Source: CAZKXU01 sp964556665 (lineage in GTDB: Bacteria > Bdellovibrionota_C > UBA2361 > CAZKXU01). From it: a stretch of DNA of 23,004 nt. Below are positions 8,095 through 14,953 of the stretch, one piece after another; positions within the stretch are counted from its first letter, which is position 1; every line of letters starts with the position of its first letter. The stretch is taken from positions 1-23,004 of the forward strand of contig CAZKXU010000054.1 in assembly GCA_964556665.1 (NCBI GenBank), given 5' to 3'. The notes beneath the pieces are model-generated. The model ran no database searches and was not told the DNA's origin. It worked only from the letters and a program-made list of their open reading frames with translations. A program made the position numbers and the translations under genes.

Positions 8095-8961
8095 TCAAGC
8101 CTTATTAGCGATCCCCCAATTTAGTTTTGTACGTAATATCTCGAAATAATTCCTGTTCGGTGACTGCACAATACGCACCTGATTTTTCGATCGCATGACT
8201 CTTACAGAGTCTCCCACCTCAAGCGGCGCAGAGACTTGGCCATCCACAGAAACAAAAATCGATCCATCGTATGGCGGCACTGAGAGGGTCAACTTAGATT
8301 TTGCATCTAATACTAAAGGACGAGATGTTAAGGAATGTGGACAGATTGGTGTAACTAATACTACCTTGAGTTCCGGATCGACGATTGCTCCACCGGCTGC
8401 CAATGAGTATGCGGTAGAACCGGTCGGCGTAGCAATAATGACCCCATCTCCTCTAACCCGATAGACCCCCTGCCCATCGACTGCCAGGTCTACATCAACA
8501 AGCCTATCAATTGCACCCTTGATTAGAATTACATCGTTAAGCGCCTGAGAGGTAAAAACAATTTTCCGTCCGCGCAAGACATCCACATGCAGCATCGCAC
8601 GGGCGACACACCGCACCTTCTTAGCAAAAAATAGTTCAAGTGCTTCAAAAAGCTCCTGCGGAGCTATCTCTGTTAGAAACCCAAGATTTCCAAAATTTAC
8701 ACCGATCATTACCGGTCCGCGCCTGCCGATATGTCGAGCTACTCCGATAAGAGTACCATCTCCTCCTAAGGTAATTATAGGATCGGATAGTTGAGTCAGC
8801 TCCTCCGCAAGATAAGAGCCGCTTCCAACTCCTAATAGCTTTGAGCTACGCTTTTCTAATAAGACTTCATGTTTATTAACGCGTGCCCATTTAAGAAGCT
8901 CACGGCCAAGCTTTAAGGCCTCGGTTATTCCTGGTTTAATTACTAGACCGATCTTTGCCAT
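8095..8961 (-). CDS. nadK: NAD kinase
   Basis: Phosphorylates NAD to NADP in the cytoplasm. The 288-residue protein has the catalytic GGDGT motif at residues 66-70, the ALND stretch (about 140-143) that contacts NAD, and GDGVIIATPTGSTAYSLAAGG at about 171-191, the second conserved nucleotide-binding region. Length is normal. The ATG at 8961 lies inside the end of the upstream lipoprotein gene (26-bp overlap), which suggests translational coupling. recN follows after 14 bp, forming a lipoprotein-nadK-recN unit. Confidence 0.95.
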   Translation of the reverse strand: MAKIGLVIKPGITEALKLGRELLKWARVNKHEVLLEKRSSKLLGVGSGSYLAEELTQLSDPIITLGGDGTLIGVARHIGRRGPVMIGVNFGNLGFLTEIAPQELFEALELFFAKKVRCVARAMLHVDVLRGRKIVFTSQALNDVILIKGAIDRLVDVDLAVDGQGVYRVRGDGVIIATPTGSTAYSLAAGGAIVDPELKVVLVTPICPHSLTSRPLVLDAKSKLTLSVPPYDGSIFVSVDGQVSAPLEVGDSVRVMRSKNQVRIVQSPNRNYFEILRTKLNWGIANKA

Positions 8962-9400
8962 CTGTTACTGCCCCTTGCAGTCGTGTTCGTATATTTGCCA
9001 AACTGGCCGCCACGACCTCTCTATCCCGAAACTCTTCATCATTAATGCCTGCACTTACTCTGCCCGGCACGGAGGTTACACCATCATATACACCACGCCA
9101 TCCCTCACGCAAACCGCCTGGCAGTGCCTCTGAAAGCCTTAACGGCTCATGCCCTGAAAGGACTAAGCCTGCATTCCCTACGAGCAGTAGCGCATACGGC
9201 GGGAAGACCACAGCAGTTCCGATATTTAATGCTGTCTCGCCAATACCGTGTCCGTATACCCAGTTCTTCTTTAGCTCATCAAGGTCAGACTTAGTTTGCG
9301 TAGGAGAGAAATGTCGGGTTGCTCCGTGTGATGGTGCGGTTACCGTACCCGTACATCCTGTCGCCAATAGCAATAGTAGCAGAGCTATTCTTAAAACCAT
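8936..9400 (-). CDS. Small lipoprotein of unknown function
   Basis: A 154-residue predicted lipoprotein with signal MVLRIALLLLLLATGC, so Cys16 would be lipidated. I recognise no family. A mildly hydrophobic glycine-rich stretch (IGTAVVFPPYALLLVGNAGLVLSG) lies in the middle and could touch or enter a membrane; the rest is charged. The ATG at 9400 is preferred over a TTG four codons upstream because it gives a compact signal peptide. It overlaps nadK by 26 bp and probably heads the nadK-recN transcript. The Shine-Dalgarno region is weak. Confidence 0.75.
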   Translation of the reverse strand: MVLRIALLLLLLATGCTGTVTAPSHGATRHFSPTQTKSDLDELKKNWVYGHGIGETALNIGTAVVFPPYALLLVGNAGLVLSGHEPLRLSEALPGGLREGWRGVYDGVTSVPGRVSAGINDEEFRDREVVAASLANIRTRLQGAVTDGKDRSSN

Positions 9401-9585
9401 ATGAAAAACCAAAATAGAGTTTTACGGCCTAAAACAAACCTATATAATTGATATCGAACCCTAAGCCCACATGTTGCCTTATTTTTTTAATTTCGAAAAG
9501 AAGAAAACTTTTAAGTTGTCCGAATCTCTAAATAATGTATTCTTATCTGGCATCTTAGGTTTTTCAGTTTTATCAGGACGGTTTT

Positions 9586-10320
9586 ATGATTACCCGCGCA
9601 TTGTTCCTTACCCTTCTATTTCCCTCATTTTTACTGGCTGATGGCACTTTAGTGAATAGCGGTATCGCTGGTGATATGGACGCAAAAGATCGCGCCCCTA
9701 TTCTAACTGAGACACATTCAGGACGCGATCCAGTTAAATTCATTGCAGATGTAGAAGTAGCAAATAAAGATTACGCTAAGTATCCAGTCGAGGTGAAATG
9801 GTTTATTAACCGTAAACTGTTTGCTACACAGCTTAGATCCCCTGAGCTTCCCGGCGCGCTTGGGGTAGACATCGGAATTGACATAGCTGAGCCACCATTT
9901 ACCTACGCTGTTATCGCTACACTTATACATCCTAACCGCCAATTCTCATCCTCAATTTACGGCGCTGTTTATCCTGAAGATCTAGCCACTACTTTGGACT
10001 GCACATTTACCCTTGAGAATTTCGGCACAGCCGAGGAGACACTCGCCTTTGTTGCAAACAGTGTCAAACTTAAGCAGAGCGGCAATACAGGTTTTTCAGT
10101 TGAATTTGAGGCCAAGGATACTGACAACGAAAACAGCCTGGTCCTAGTTGCAAACCTCTCAAAAGATTCCGAGATCGCTGCTTCGGGATCAGCAAATTAT
10201 AAGATAAACGACGAAAGCCTTATCGCAGCAATTTCAGGAGATTTAGTGTTTACTAATAGCTCTTTATCCTCCGTCGATCTGAGCAATAGTGATGGCTCGG
10301 TAGTACTGAAGTGTTTGTAG
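9586..10320 (+). CDS. Secreted protein of unknown function
   Basis: A 244-residue protein with a clear Sec signal peptide (MITRALFLTLLFPSFLLA, cleavage probably before Asp19). The mature part is rich in beta-strand-forming and acidic residues and contains only two cysteines (in LDCTF and VLKCL, the latter four residues from the end), which could form a disulfide in the periplasm or outside the cell. I recognise no domain; the first half (VEVANKDYAKYPVEVKWFIN) has an immunoglobulin-like strand pattern, but that is only an impression. The ATG follows AGGA at a suitable distance. It is transcribed away from the lipoprotein-nadK-recN operon, with a 185-bp divergent intergenic region in between. 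Confidence 0.75.
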   Translation: MITRALFLTLLFPSFLLADGTLVNSGIAGDMDAKDRAPILTETHSGRDPVKFIADVEVANKDYAKYPVEVKWFINRKLFATQLRSPELPGALGVDIGIDIAEPPFTYAVIATLIHPNRQFSSSIYGAVYPEDLATTLDCTFTLENFGTAEETLAFVANSVKLKQSGNTGFSVEFEAKDTDNENSLVLVANLSKDSEIAASGSANYKINDESLIAAISGDLVFTNSSLSSVDLSNSDGSVVLKCL

Positions 10321-10405
10321 TACCTGTTTAGATCTCGAAAAGCTGAGTCTAAAGTCTATAGTGATTTCATGCAGGTCAGCCTTCGCAGTAGGAGGCTTAT
10401 GAGAA

Positions 10406-10498
10406 ATGCCGACTAGGGGTAGGTATATAGGGGAACGAATCTATGTTCCAGCTACCAGATTCGCAAAGCTACGCCACCCTATCCCATCAGAGCAGTAA
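10406..10498 (+). CDS. Possible 30-codon small ORF in a structured intergenic region
   Basis: An ATG at 10406 opens a 30-codon frame, basic in its middle part, ending in TAA at 10496-10498. A strong AGGAGG lies 10 nt upstream, long but usable spacing. A second ATG only 3 nt after the AGGAGG opens a five-codon frame (MRNAD). The same stretch also contains nested inverted repeats (ATAGGG at 10427/CCCTAT at 10477, and CGAATCT at 10436/AGATTCG at 10457), so it may be a structured RNA rather than a gene. Weakly supported. Confidence 0.25.
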   Translation: MPTRGRYIGERIYVPATRFAKLRHPIPSEQ

Positions 10499-10500
10499 GA

Positions 10501-10529
10501 TTGCCTTACCATTGCAACTAATGTATTAA
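10501..10529 (+). promoter_or_regulatory. Promoter candidate for the TPR gene (near-leaderless)
   Basis: TTGCCT, a 17-nt spacer and TATTAA end 6 nt before the ATG at 10536, which has no good Shine-Dalgarno. If used, the mRNA would start at or next to the start codon. Each hexamer matches 4 of 6 consensus positions. Confidence 0.4.
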
Positions 10530-10535
10530 CTCGGT

Positions 10536-11432
10536 ATGCCAATCACCTCAATAAAATCACATTTAGTTACAGCTACGCTCGGGCTATCACTTTGGGCCTT
10601 CGCCTGGTATACGCAGAGTCATCTAGCTGGCCTGAAACCCACTGCATCGTATGACGAAGTTGAGGAGGCCGCAGATCCGGAGCTTTCTAACGCTCGTGGA
10701 AATATCAAAAGTGACCCTGAGAACATTGAAAATTTGAGAATCTTTGCAACTTTGCTAGGGACCCGTCTGCAGCGCGAGCCAAGCGATGCGTTGTATAGTG
10801 AGTTAAAAGAAGTCCTCGCAAAAATGCTGTTGATAAATCCAAAGGATCCGCAAGCAGTACTAACCTCTGCCAACCTAGCCTTTAACAGACATGACTTTCC
10901 TGAAGCGATAAAATTATACCTTATCTATCTTGAAGTAGATCCAAGCGATCTCTCGACTCGCTCCAATTTAGGAGCAGCCTATTCCTTCGCAGGCAAATTT
11001 GAAGAGGCTTTCACGCAGTTTAATGCCGTAGAAAAAATTGACCCGAAAAATTTCGGTGCAAAGGCATATTACTCAATTGCCTTAGCGCAGATGGGCAAGA
11101 CAGAAGAGGCAATAAAAAAAGGGAGAGAGGCTCTGCCTCTCGCACCTGAAGCTGAGGCTAAAAACAAGCTGCAAGCCTTTCTAGATTCACTTAGCCAGCC
11201 AAAAGGACTTGCCGAGCTGCTAAAATCGAATCCGATTGCTGGCCCTAAATTTGTGCGGCTCGAGGAAGGAAACACGGAGATAGTTGCATATTTTAAGGAT
11301 TTTCCGATGGGGCAGATGCCGGAGTTTGCCAAACAGAAATTCTTTGCAGGTATCAAAGCTGGCGGGCTTAAAAAAGTTCTTATTTTTAAGGATCAGGAAT
11401 CAGGGCGAGAGCTGTCACGTTTAGAGCCGTAG
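10536..11432 (+). CDS. Membrane-anchored TPR-repeat protein
   Basis: A 298-residue protein with an N-terminal hydrophobic segment (about residues 9-26) that could be a signal anchor, followed by helical repeats. The clearest TPR units are at about 105-140 (NPKDPQAVLTSANLAFNRHD then FPEAIKLYLIYLEVDPSD), 140-175 (STRSNLGAAYSFAGKFEEAFTQF) and 175-205 (GAKAYYSIALAQMGKTEEAI). The C-terminal part (about 235-298) is not TPR and has a short beta pattern. The architecture, with a membrane anchor before TPRs, recalls cytochrome c biogenesis factor CcmI/NrfG and cell-envelope scaffolds, but there are no such partners nearby, so I leave the role open. It converges on lgt, with a palindromic repeat between them. 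Confidence 0.82.
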   Translation: MPITSIKSHLVTATLGLSLWAFAWYTQSHLAGLKPTASYDEVEEAADPELSNARGNIKSDPENIENLRIFATLLGTRLQREPSDALYSELKEVLAKMLLINPKDPQAVLTSANLAFNRHDFPEAIKLYLIYLEVDPSDLSTRSNLGAAYSFAGKFEEAFTQFNAVEKIDPKNFGAKAYYSIALAQMGKTEEAIKKGREALPLAPEAEAKNKLQAFLDSLSQPKGLAELLKSNPIAGPKFVRLEEGNTEIVAYFKDFPMGQMPEFAKQKFFAGIKAGGLKKVLIFKDQESGRELSRLEP

Positions 11433-11455
11433 CGCAGTGTAACATTAGATTTTTC

Positions 11456-11529
11456 CTGGGACCGCGGGCATCATGCCCGCAAACGAATTTACTGCAGCTG
11501 CGTAGCGAGCTGGAAGCTCGCGGTCCCAG
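11456..11529. repeat. Paired-hairpin palindromic repeat, copy 3 (between convergent genes)
   Basis: The ends are CTGGGACCGCG and its complement. The two halves differ: GCGGGCA-tca-TGCCCGC on the left and GCGAGCT-gga-AGCTCGC on the right. Each half is perfectly self-complementary although the two no longer pair fully with each other. The right end abuts the lgt stop codon at 11530. Placed between convergent genes, it could serve as a bidirectional 3'-end structure. Confidence 0.88.
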
Positions 11530-12291
11530 TTACGTTGTATCCGCAGCGCCTCTTCGCACTAGCATACCTACCCCTAAAGCAAACAATACTACCGAAACAA
11601 ACTGGGCGGCAGAGAGACCAAAGGCGTAATGCGGCTCAATTCTTATAAACTCAATCAGGAATCTCTCTATCGATATAAGAAGTAAATATAAACCGAAACG
11701 ACGGTAAGGAGCCTGCCAGCTTGGGGAGCGCTCCACGCATATTAATATCCAGAGAATACCGATACAGATCGTAGATTCGAAAAATGGAGTTGGATAAACT
11801 AAAACCCCTGGTGCAGTCGGAACATATCCGGTCTGATAGGACATACCGAAGATACTATTAGTCTCTATCCCGTAATCACCATCCCCTGAGAGCTGACATC
11901 CGAGCCTACCGATTGCATATCCAAGAGTAAGCGCAGGGCCTACAGAATCCATAAAGCCTGAGATTGGGATGCGATCAACCCGGGTCAGCACATAAAGCAC
12001 CGCTGCGCTGAGAAGAAAACCGCCAAAAAAAGTAAAACCTGCTCCGGAAAAAATAGCACTCCAAAGATCGGCCTTAACAAATTCATAGTTCTGAGCAAGA
12101 TACCAGATCCGTGCTCCCAATAGTCCGGAGAATCCGCCCCATATCACATATCTCTCAGCAAACTTCGGATCGATACCGTTAGACTTAAAGCTCTTGGCCA
12201 GAAGAATAATAGCAGCAAACATGGCGCAGGCGATCATTAGGCCAAAGGTGTTTATTGGAATATATCCAATCTTGAATAGCTGCGGAATCAT
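11530..12291 (-). CDS. lgt: Prolipoprotein diacylglyceryl transferase
   Basis: Transfers diacylglycerol from phosphatidylglycerol to the lipobox cysteine of prolipoproteins, in the inner membrane. The 253-residue protein is mostly hydrophobic (about seven segments). It carries GYAIGRLGCQLSGDGDYG, the signature region with the essential Arg, and SIERFLIEFIR, matching the conserved C-terminal ERF..EF.R. The usual HGG is FFGG here and the NGE-type signature is replaced by SGD, as in the Bacteroidetes-like branch of the family. The substrate supply is visible in the window: at least four predicted lipoproteins. It is the last gene of rpmE-tlpA-lgt, with one base between the tlpA stop and its ATG. 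Confidence 0.94.
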   Translation of the reverse strand: MIPQLFKIGYIPINTFGLMIACAMFAAIILLAKSFKSNGIDPKFAERYVIWGGFSGLLGARIWYLAQNYEFVKADLWSAIFSGAGFTFFGGFLLSAAVLYVLTRVDRIPISGFMDSVGPALTLGYAIGRLGCQLSGDGDYGIETNSIFGMSYQTGYVPTAPGVLVYPTPFFESTICIGILWILICVERSPSWQAPYRRFGLYLLLISIERFLIEFIRIEPHYAFGLSAAQFVSVVLFALGVGMLVRRGAADTT

Positions 12292-12292
12292 G

Positions 12293-12820
12293 CTACAAGC
12301 TTAGCACTCTTTCTATGATTGCCACTATCCGTGGAGAATCCCAGCTACGTGGGCCTACAATACGAACTGAGGGGGTGTTATCCTGCGGATCTGGCATTAA
12401 AATTAGCTTCCCTTCTTTATCAAGTAAGAAACTCTCTGGAACACCGCTCACCTTATACATATCACTAACAACCCCATCTTTATCAACAAGAATAGGGAAC
12501 GAGAGACCTAAGCGTTCTGAAAATTCCTTAAGCTTTACCTCCTCGTCATTCATACCAACTGCTACAACTAAGAAACCCCTCCCCTTGAGGCGCGTATATA
12601 AAGCTTCAAGAGCAGGCATCTCTTCTACACACGGGCCACACCAGGATGCCCAGAAGTTTAGCAATACCACCTTTCCAGCAAAGGAGCTTGACGAGAGCTT
12701 CTCACCTGATAGTGAAGTGAGTGTAAACTGTGGTGCTAAATTTCCAGGTGCTAGCGAAGAGCCAGAAGTGCAGCTAGCAACAACTAAGATTAAAGAGAGG
12801 ACTAATATCGCTCGAAGCAT
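12293..12820 (-). CDS. TlpA-like thioredoxin-fold lipoprotein
   Basis: A 175-residue predicted lipoprotein (lipobox VASC, Cys17) with a TlpA/ResA-type thioredoxin domain: FWASWCGPC gives active-site Cys61 and Cys64, and VSGVPESF holds the cis-proline Pro128. Such proteins reduce disulfides of exported proteins or apocytochromes on the outer side of the inner membrane, using electrons from CcdA/DsbD. It is membrane-tethered by lipid and is made together with Lgt, the enzyme that would attach that lipid. The stop is one base before lgt and the ATG is 3 bp after the rpmE stop. Confidence 0.93.
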   Translation of the reverse strand: MLRAILVLSLILVVASCTSGSSLAPGNLAPQFTLTSLSGEKLSSSSFAGKVVLLNFWASWCGPCVEEMPALEALYTRLKGRGFLVVAVGMNDEEVKLKEFSERLGLSFPILVDKDGVVSDMYKVSGVPESFLLDKEGKLILMPDPQDNTPSVRIVGPRSWDSPRIVAIIERVLSL

Positions 12821-12823
12821 CCG

Positions 12824-13045
12824 CTAGGCCGCCGGTTTAGGCTGAATCTTCGCATAGCGGGCCTTGAACTTATCAATACGACCCTGTGTATCGATGAATT
12901 TCTGTTTACCGGTGTAAAATGGGTGACAGCTACTGCAGATTGCGACACGCAACTCTTTTGCAGTCGAGCCTACGCTAAATGATGTACCACAACCACCGCA
13001 GAACACCTTGGCTTCGTGAAATTCAGGATGAATACCTTTTTTCAT
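12824..13045 (-). CDS. rpmE: 50S ribosomal protein L31 (zinc-binding type)
   Basis: A 73-residue ribosomal protein of the large subunit. It starts MKKGIHPEFHEAKVFCGGCGTSF and continues with ICSSCHPFYTGKQKFIDTQGR, typical of L31. Two CxxC pairs (Cys16/19 and Cys37/40) mark the zinc-binding form rather than the zinc-free paralogue made under zinc limitation. It is the first gene of rpmE-tlpA-lgt, behind a sigma-70 promoter and a leader of about 100 nt with inverted repeats. Confidence 0.97.
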   Translation of the reverse strand: MKKGIHPEFHEAKVFCGGCGTSFSVGSTAKELRVAICSSCHPFYTGKQKFIDTQGRIDKFKARYAKIQPKPAA

Positions 13046-13061
13046 ATAACTCAGAATAATA

Positions 13062-13132
13062 GTAACTATCTAGGCCGCTTAATGGGGAGGCGAAAATTTT
13101 TGGCCTGCTAATGAGAGAGCCCGAATAGTTAC
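13062..13132 (-). promoter_or_regulatory. Structured leader of rpmE (candidate regulatory stem)
   Basis: Within the predicted rpmE 5' leader, GTAACTAT (13062-13069) pairs with ATAGTTAC (13125-13132), and inside it AGGCC (from 13072) pairs with GGCCT (ending near 13107). The long-range stem would place the ribosome binding region of rpmE near its base. L31 autoregulation or zinc-linked control is an inference. Confidence 0.35.
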
Positions 13133-13150
13133 GAATAATAAAGCTTAAAG

Positions 13151-13179
13151 ATACTAGCAGCTTAAGATTAAGTGGTCAA
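13151..13179 (-). promoter_or_regulatory. Sigma-70 promoter of the rpmE-tlpA-lgt operon
   Basis: On the minus strand: TTGACC (13179-13174), a 17-nt spacer, then TAGTAT (13156-13151) preceded by TGC, an extended -10. Five of six -35 bases and four of six -10 bases match. The start would fall near 13144, giving a leader of about 100 nt. Confidence 0.65.
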
Positions 13180-13204
13180 CTGTCAGAAATGTTACATTCA
13201 GGGG

Positions 13205-14143
13205 TTATTTGAAGACCGGATTCCCCTCTGAGTCCTCGTCAACCGCGAGTGCGGCAACTGCCAGAGGCTCAAGGTTCTCAGCATGAGACAGCGCCGCAGT
13301 CGCATTCCTTCTTATCGCCTGTCGGATCTGCTCTGCAAGCTGATCGGCGTCCTCAGTCCCTTTAACCTGATCTGAGAGTTCTAAAAAGGCAAATCCAGCA
13401 GCACGAACTAGCTCCACATTCTCACGCAAGGCCCCCATGGCGCCATCAACAGCCTTAAGATTATCCTGAATCTGCTCACGTAGTGCCTTTAGATCTGTAA
13501 TTGCCTTATATGCATCCGGACGGGTACTGATATTACCATCGAAAATCTGATCAAATTCAGTAGGTTTTCTTGCAGCATCCGGGCTACCTGGCGGAAAAGC
13601 GCCCTTCGGAATCGGTATCGGGCGTTCACCCTGAACCTCCTCACTGGCAAGTAGATCCTCCTCGACAGGTGTCACAAACTCTTCGAAGATTCTTCCTATA
13701 CTCTCCGACTTCTCCGAATCCAATCCGATTAAGGTAAAGATCTCTTTTAGCCCATCAGTACTTAAAAGATCCCGATCATCTATCTTTGTATTTTCGACTA
13801 CCTCTCTAAACTGTTTTCCTAGTCTTCTAAACTCGACATCTAGATTCTCACGGGACTGTTTTGAGGTGCCGCGGTTAGAAGCCCGTTCTGCTAAAGCGAT
13901 TGCATCCTCTGCTATTTCATCGAGTGCCTGAAGGGCGCTGCCTGAGACATTAAGTACGTTTATGACATTGTTGAGACCCAAGACCACCTTCGCATAGGTA
14001 GCCGCCCCTACGCGTAGGCCAACAGTTATAGAATCCCCTGATCCTTGCCCGCTTAAGGCTTTGGCTGGGGATGCAGACTCAGAATAATTCGAAAGTCCTC
14101 TTATAAATTGGCCATCTATGGCCCTTAATCCTATCCCTGACAT
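13205..14143 (-). CDS. Flagellin-like protein
   Basis: A 312-residue protein whose two ends resemble the conserved flagellin coiled-coil domains. Residues about 40-128 (from ITVGLRVGAATYAKVV through LQALDEIAEDAIALAERASN, RGTSKQSRENLDVEFRRLG to DDRDLL) follow the flagellin N-terminal pattern 'GL..A...L....GAL.EI......LA..A.NGT....R..L..E...L......T.F....LL'. Residues about 213-299 (AITDLKALREQI, VDGAMGALRENVELV, ATAALSHAENLEPLAVAAL) follow the C-terminal pattern ending in 'A..A.A.QA...P...L.LL'. The middle, about 130-210, is variable and contains a Pro-rich stretch (ERPIPIPKGAFPPGSPD). The first 40 residues are shorter and more divergent than in a classical flagellin. A near-consensus sigma-28 promoter sits just upstream, supporting a flagellum-related role. 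No other flagellar gene is in the window. The ATG at 14143 is preferred to a TTG at 14176 that lies inside the promoter. Confidence 0.78.
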   Translation of the reverse strand: MSGIGLRAIDGQFIRGLSNYSESASPAKALSGQGSGDSITVGLRVGAATYAKVVLGLNNVINVLNVSGSALQALDEIAEDAIALAERASNRGTSKQSRENLDVEFRRLGKQFREVVENTKIDDRDLLSTDGLKEIFTLIGLDSEKSESIGRIFEEFVTPVEEDLLASEEVQGERPIPIPKGAFPPGSPDAARKPTEFDQIFDGNISTRPDAYKAITDLKALREQIQDNLKAVDGAMGALRENVELVRAAGFAFLELSDQVKGTEDADQLAEQIRQAIRRNATAALSHAENLEPLAVAALAVDEDSEGNPVFK

Positions 14144-14155
14144 AACATAAATTAA

Positions 14156-14182
14156 GTATCGACAAGAAAAACTCAAACTTTA
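14156..14182 (-). promoter_or_regulatory. Sigma-28 (FliA) type promoter of the flagellin-like gene
   Basis: On the minus strand: TAAAGTTT (14182-14175, identical to the enterobacterial FliA -35 consensus), exactly 11 nt, then GTCGATAC (14163-14156, 6 of 8 of GCCGATAA). The ATG follows 12 nt after the -10 box, so the leader would be only about 6 nt. Confidence 0.7.
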
Positions 14183-14554
14183 CTTATAGTTAGTGCCTAT
14201 AGGGAGTGTGAGATTCAAGCCCGCTAAAATGCTTTGTTTCGTAATATCGTGCTAAATAATTGAAACAACTATGGGTTTAGATTCAAGAGAATCTGTAAAG
14301 GACGTAAGTATTTTAAGATAGTGTTCGTTAAAGATTCGAATGAGTAAAAGATGCTGATTAATATGCAGCATCGCATCACCTCCCTTGGCGACCGACAGGG
14401 AGCCCCACAGAACCGCGCTACGCGCGGACTTGATGTGCGCTTGCTTCGCAAGCTAATATCTTACGCTGCCTGGTAGCAGTGCGTTGCACTGCCCATGCGC
14501 GTTGTACGGGCCTCCAAGCTAAATTTTTGCACAAAAGGAGTTCCCGGACAGAAA
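14183..14554. repeat. Gene-free region with a cluster of short perfect hairpins
   Basis: This 372-bp stretch has no convincing gene. It contains GATGCTG-9 nt-CAGCATC (14350-14372), CCGCGC-tac-GCGCGG (14413-14427), GCTTGC-ttc-GCAAGC (14439-14453) and GCAGTGC-gtt-GCACTGC (14476-14492). The last three are tight stems of 6-7 bp with 3-nt loops, spaced 11 and 22 nt apart, resembling REP-like palindromes. A short minus-strand frame through it (14269-14451) looks spurious. Confidence 0.6.
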
Positions 14555-14953
14555 CTACTTAAACCTAAACTCCTTCCAACTAACGCGCCCCTCCTGGATA
14601 AGAGCTTTGATCCGTTTTTGTACGCCGCTTAGTTTTGCATCACCGCTTTTTACCTCAACAAAGACAACTCCCTCATCTGGATCAATATATAGGAAATCGA
14701 TTGGCTGACCTATAAAGACTGTACTCGTGCCAGGCTTGTTTACATCCACAGGAAAACCATCCAGTAGAGGTGCGATCGATTCAACCATTTTACCAAGCCG
14801 CACCTCAGAGCTTTTTTTCTGAAACAGAATCTTCTTTACACGATGGTCGAATGAGAACAATTTCCATAAGACCCATTTAATTATAGGAAGAAGCAGGAGC
14901 ACCAACACAGCGATGGCGATCCAACTTTGAGTTGAGGATAAATACTGTGTCAT
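14555..14953 (-). CDS. Membrane-anchored Holliday-junction-resolvase-like endonuclease (COG4741-like)
   Basis: A 132-residue protein with an N-terminal transmembrane helix (about residues 11-30) and a C-terminal nuclease-like domain. The segments SSEVRLGKMVESIAPLLDGFP, FIGQPIDFLYIDP, VVFVEVKSGDAKLSGVQKRI and EGRVSWKEF match the pattern of predicted endonucleases distantly related to archaeal Holliday junction resolvases (PF10107-type). The D...EVK arrangement would be the metal-binding core of the restriction-endonuclease fold. The ATG at 14953 overlaps the upstream esterase stop as ATGA, so translation is very likely coupled; a GTG 7 codons further upstream is the alternative. The combination with a hydrolase has no obvious functional explanation. 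Confidence 0.8.
   Translation of the reverse strand: MTQYLSSTQSWIAIAVLVLLLLPIIKWVLWKLFSFDHRVKKILFQKKSSEVRLGKMVESIAPLLDGFPVDVNKPGTSTVFIGQPIDFLYIDPDEGVVFVEVKSGDAKLSGVQKRIKALIQEGRVSWKEFRFK

Noticed and set aside
8955..9404. 149-codon plus-strand frame opposite the small lipoprotein gene
   Set aside because: The minus frame has a lipobox signal and overlaps nadK in operon fashion; the plus frame is rich in Ser/Pro/Arg, as expected for an antisense frame.
12315..12827. 170-codon plus-strand frame opposite the TlpA-like gene
   Set aside because: The minus-strand frame encodes a full thioredoxin domain with WCGPC; the plus frame is compositionally odd and has no ribosome binding site.
14269..14451. 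60-codon minus-strand frame in the hairpin-rich region
   Set aside because: No ribosome binding site, and its sequence is produced by the palindromes; Cys/Arg/Ser-rich with no protein-like pattern.
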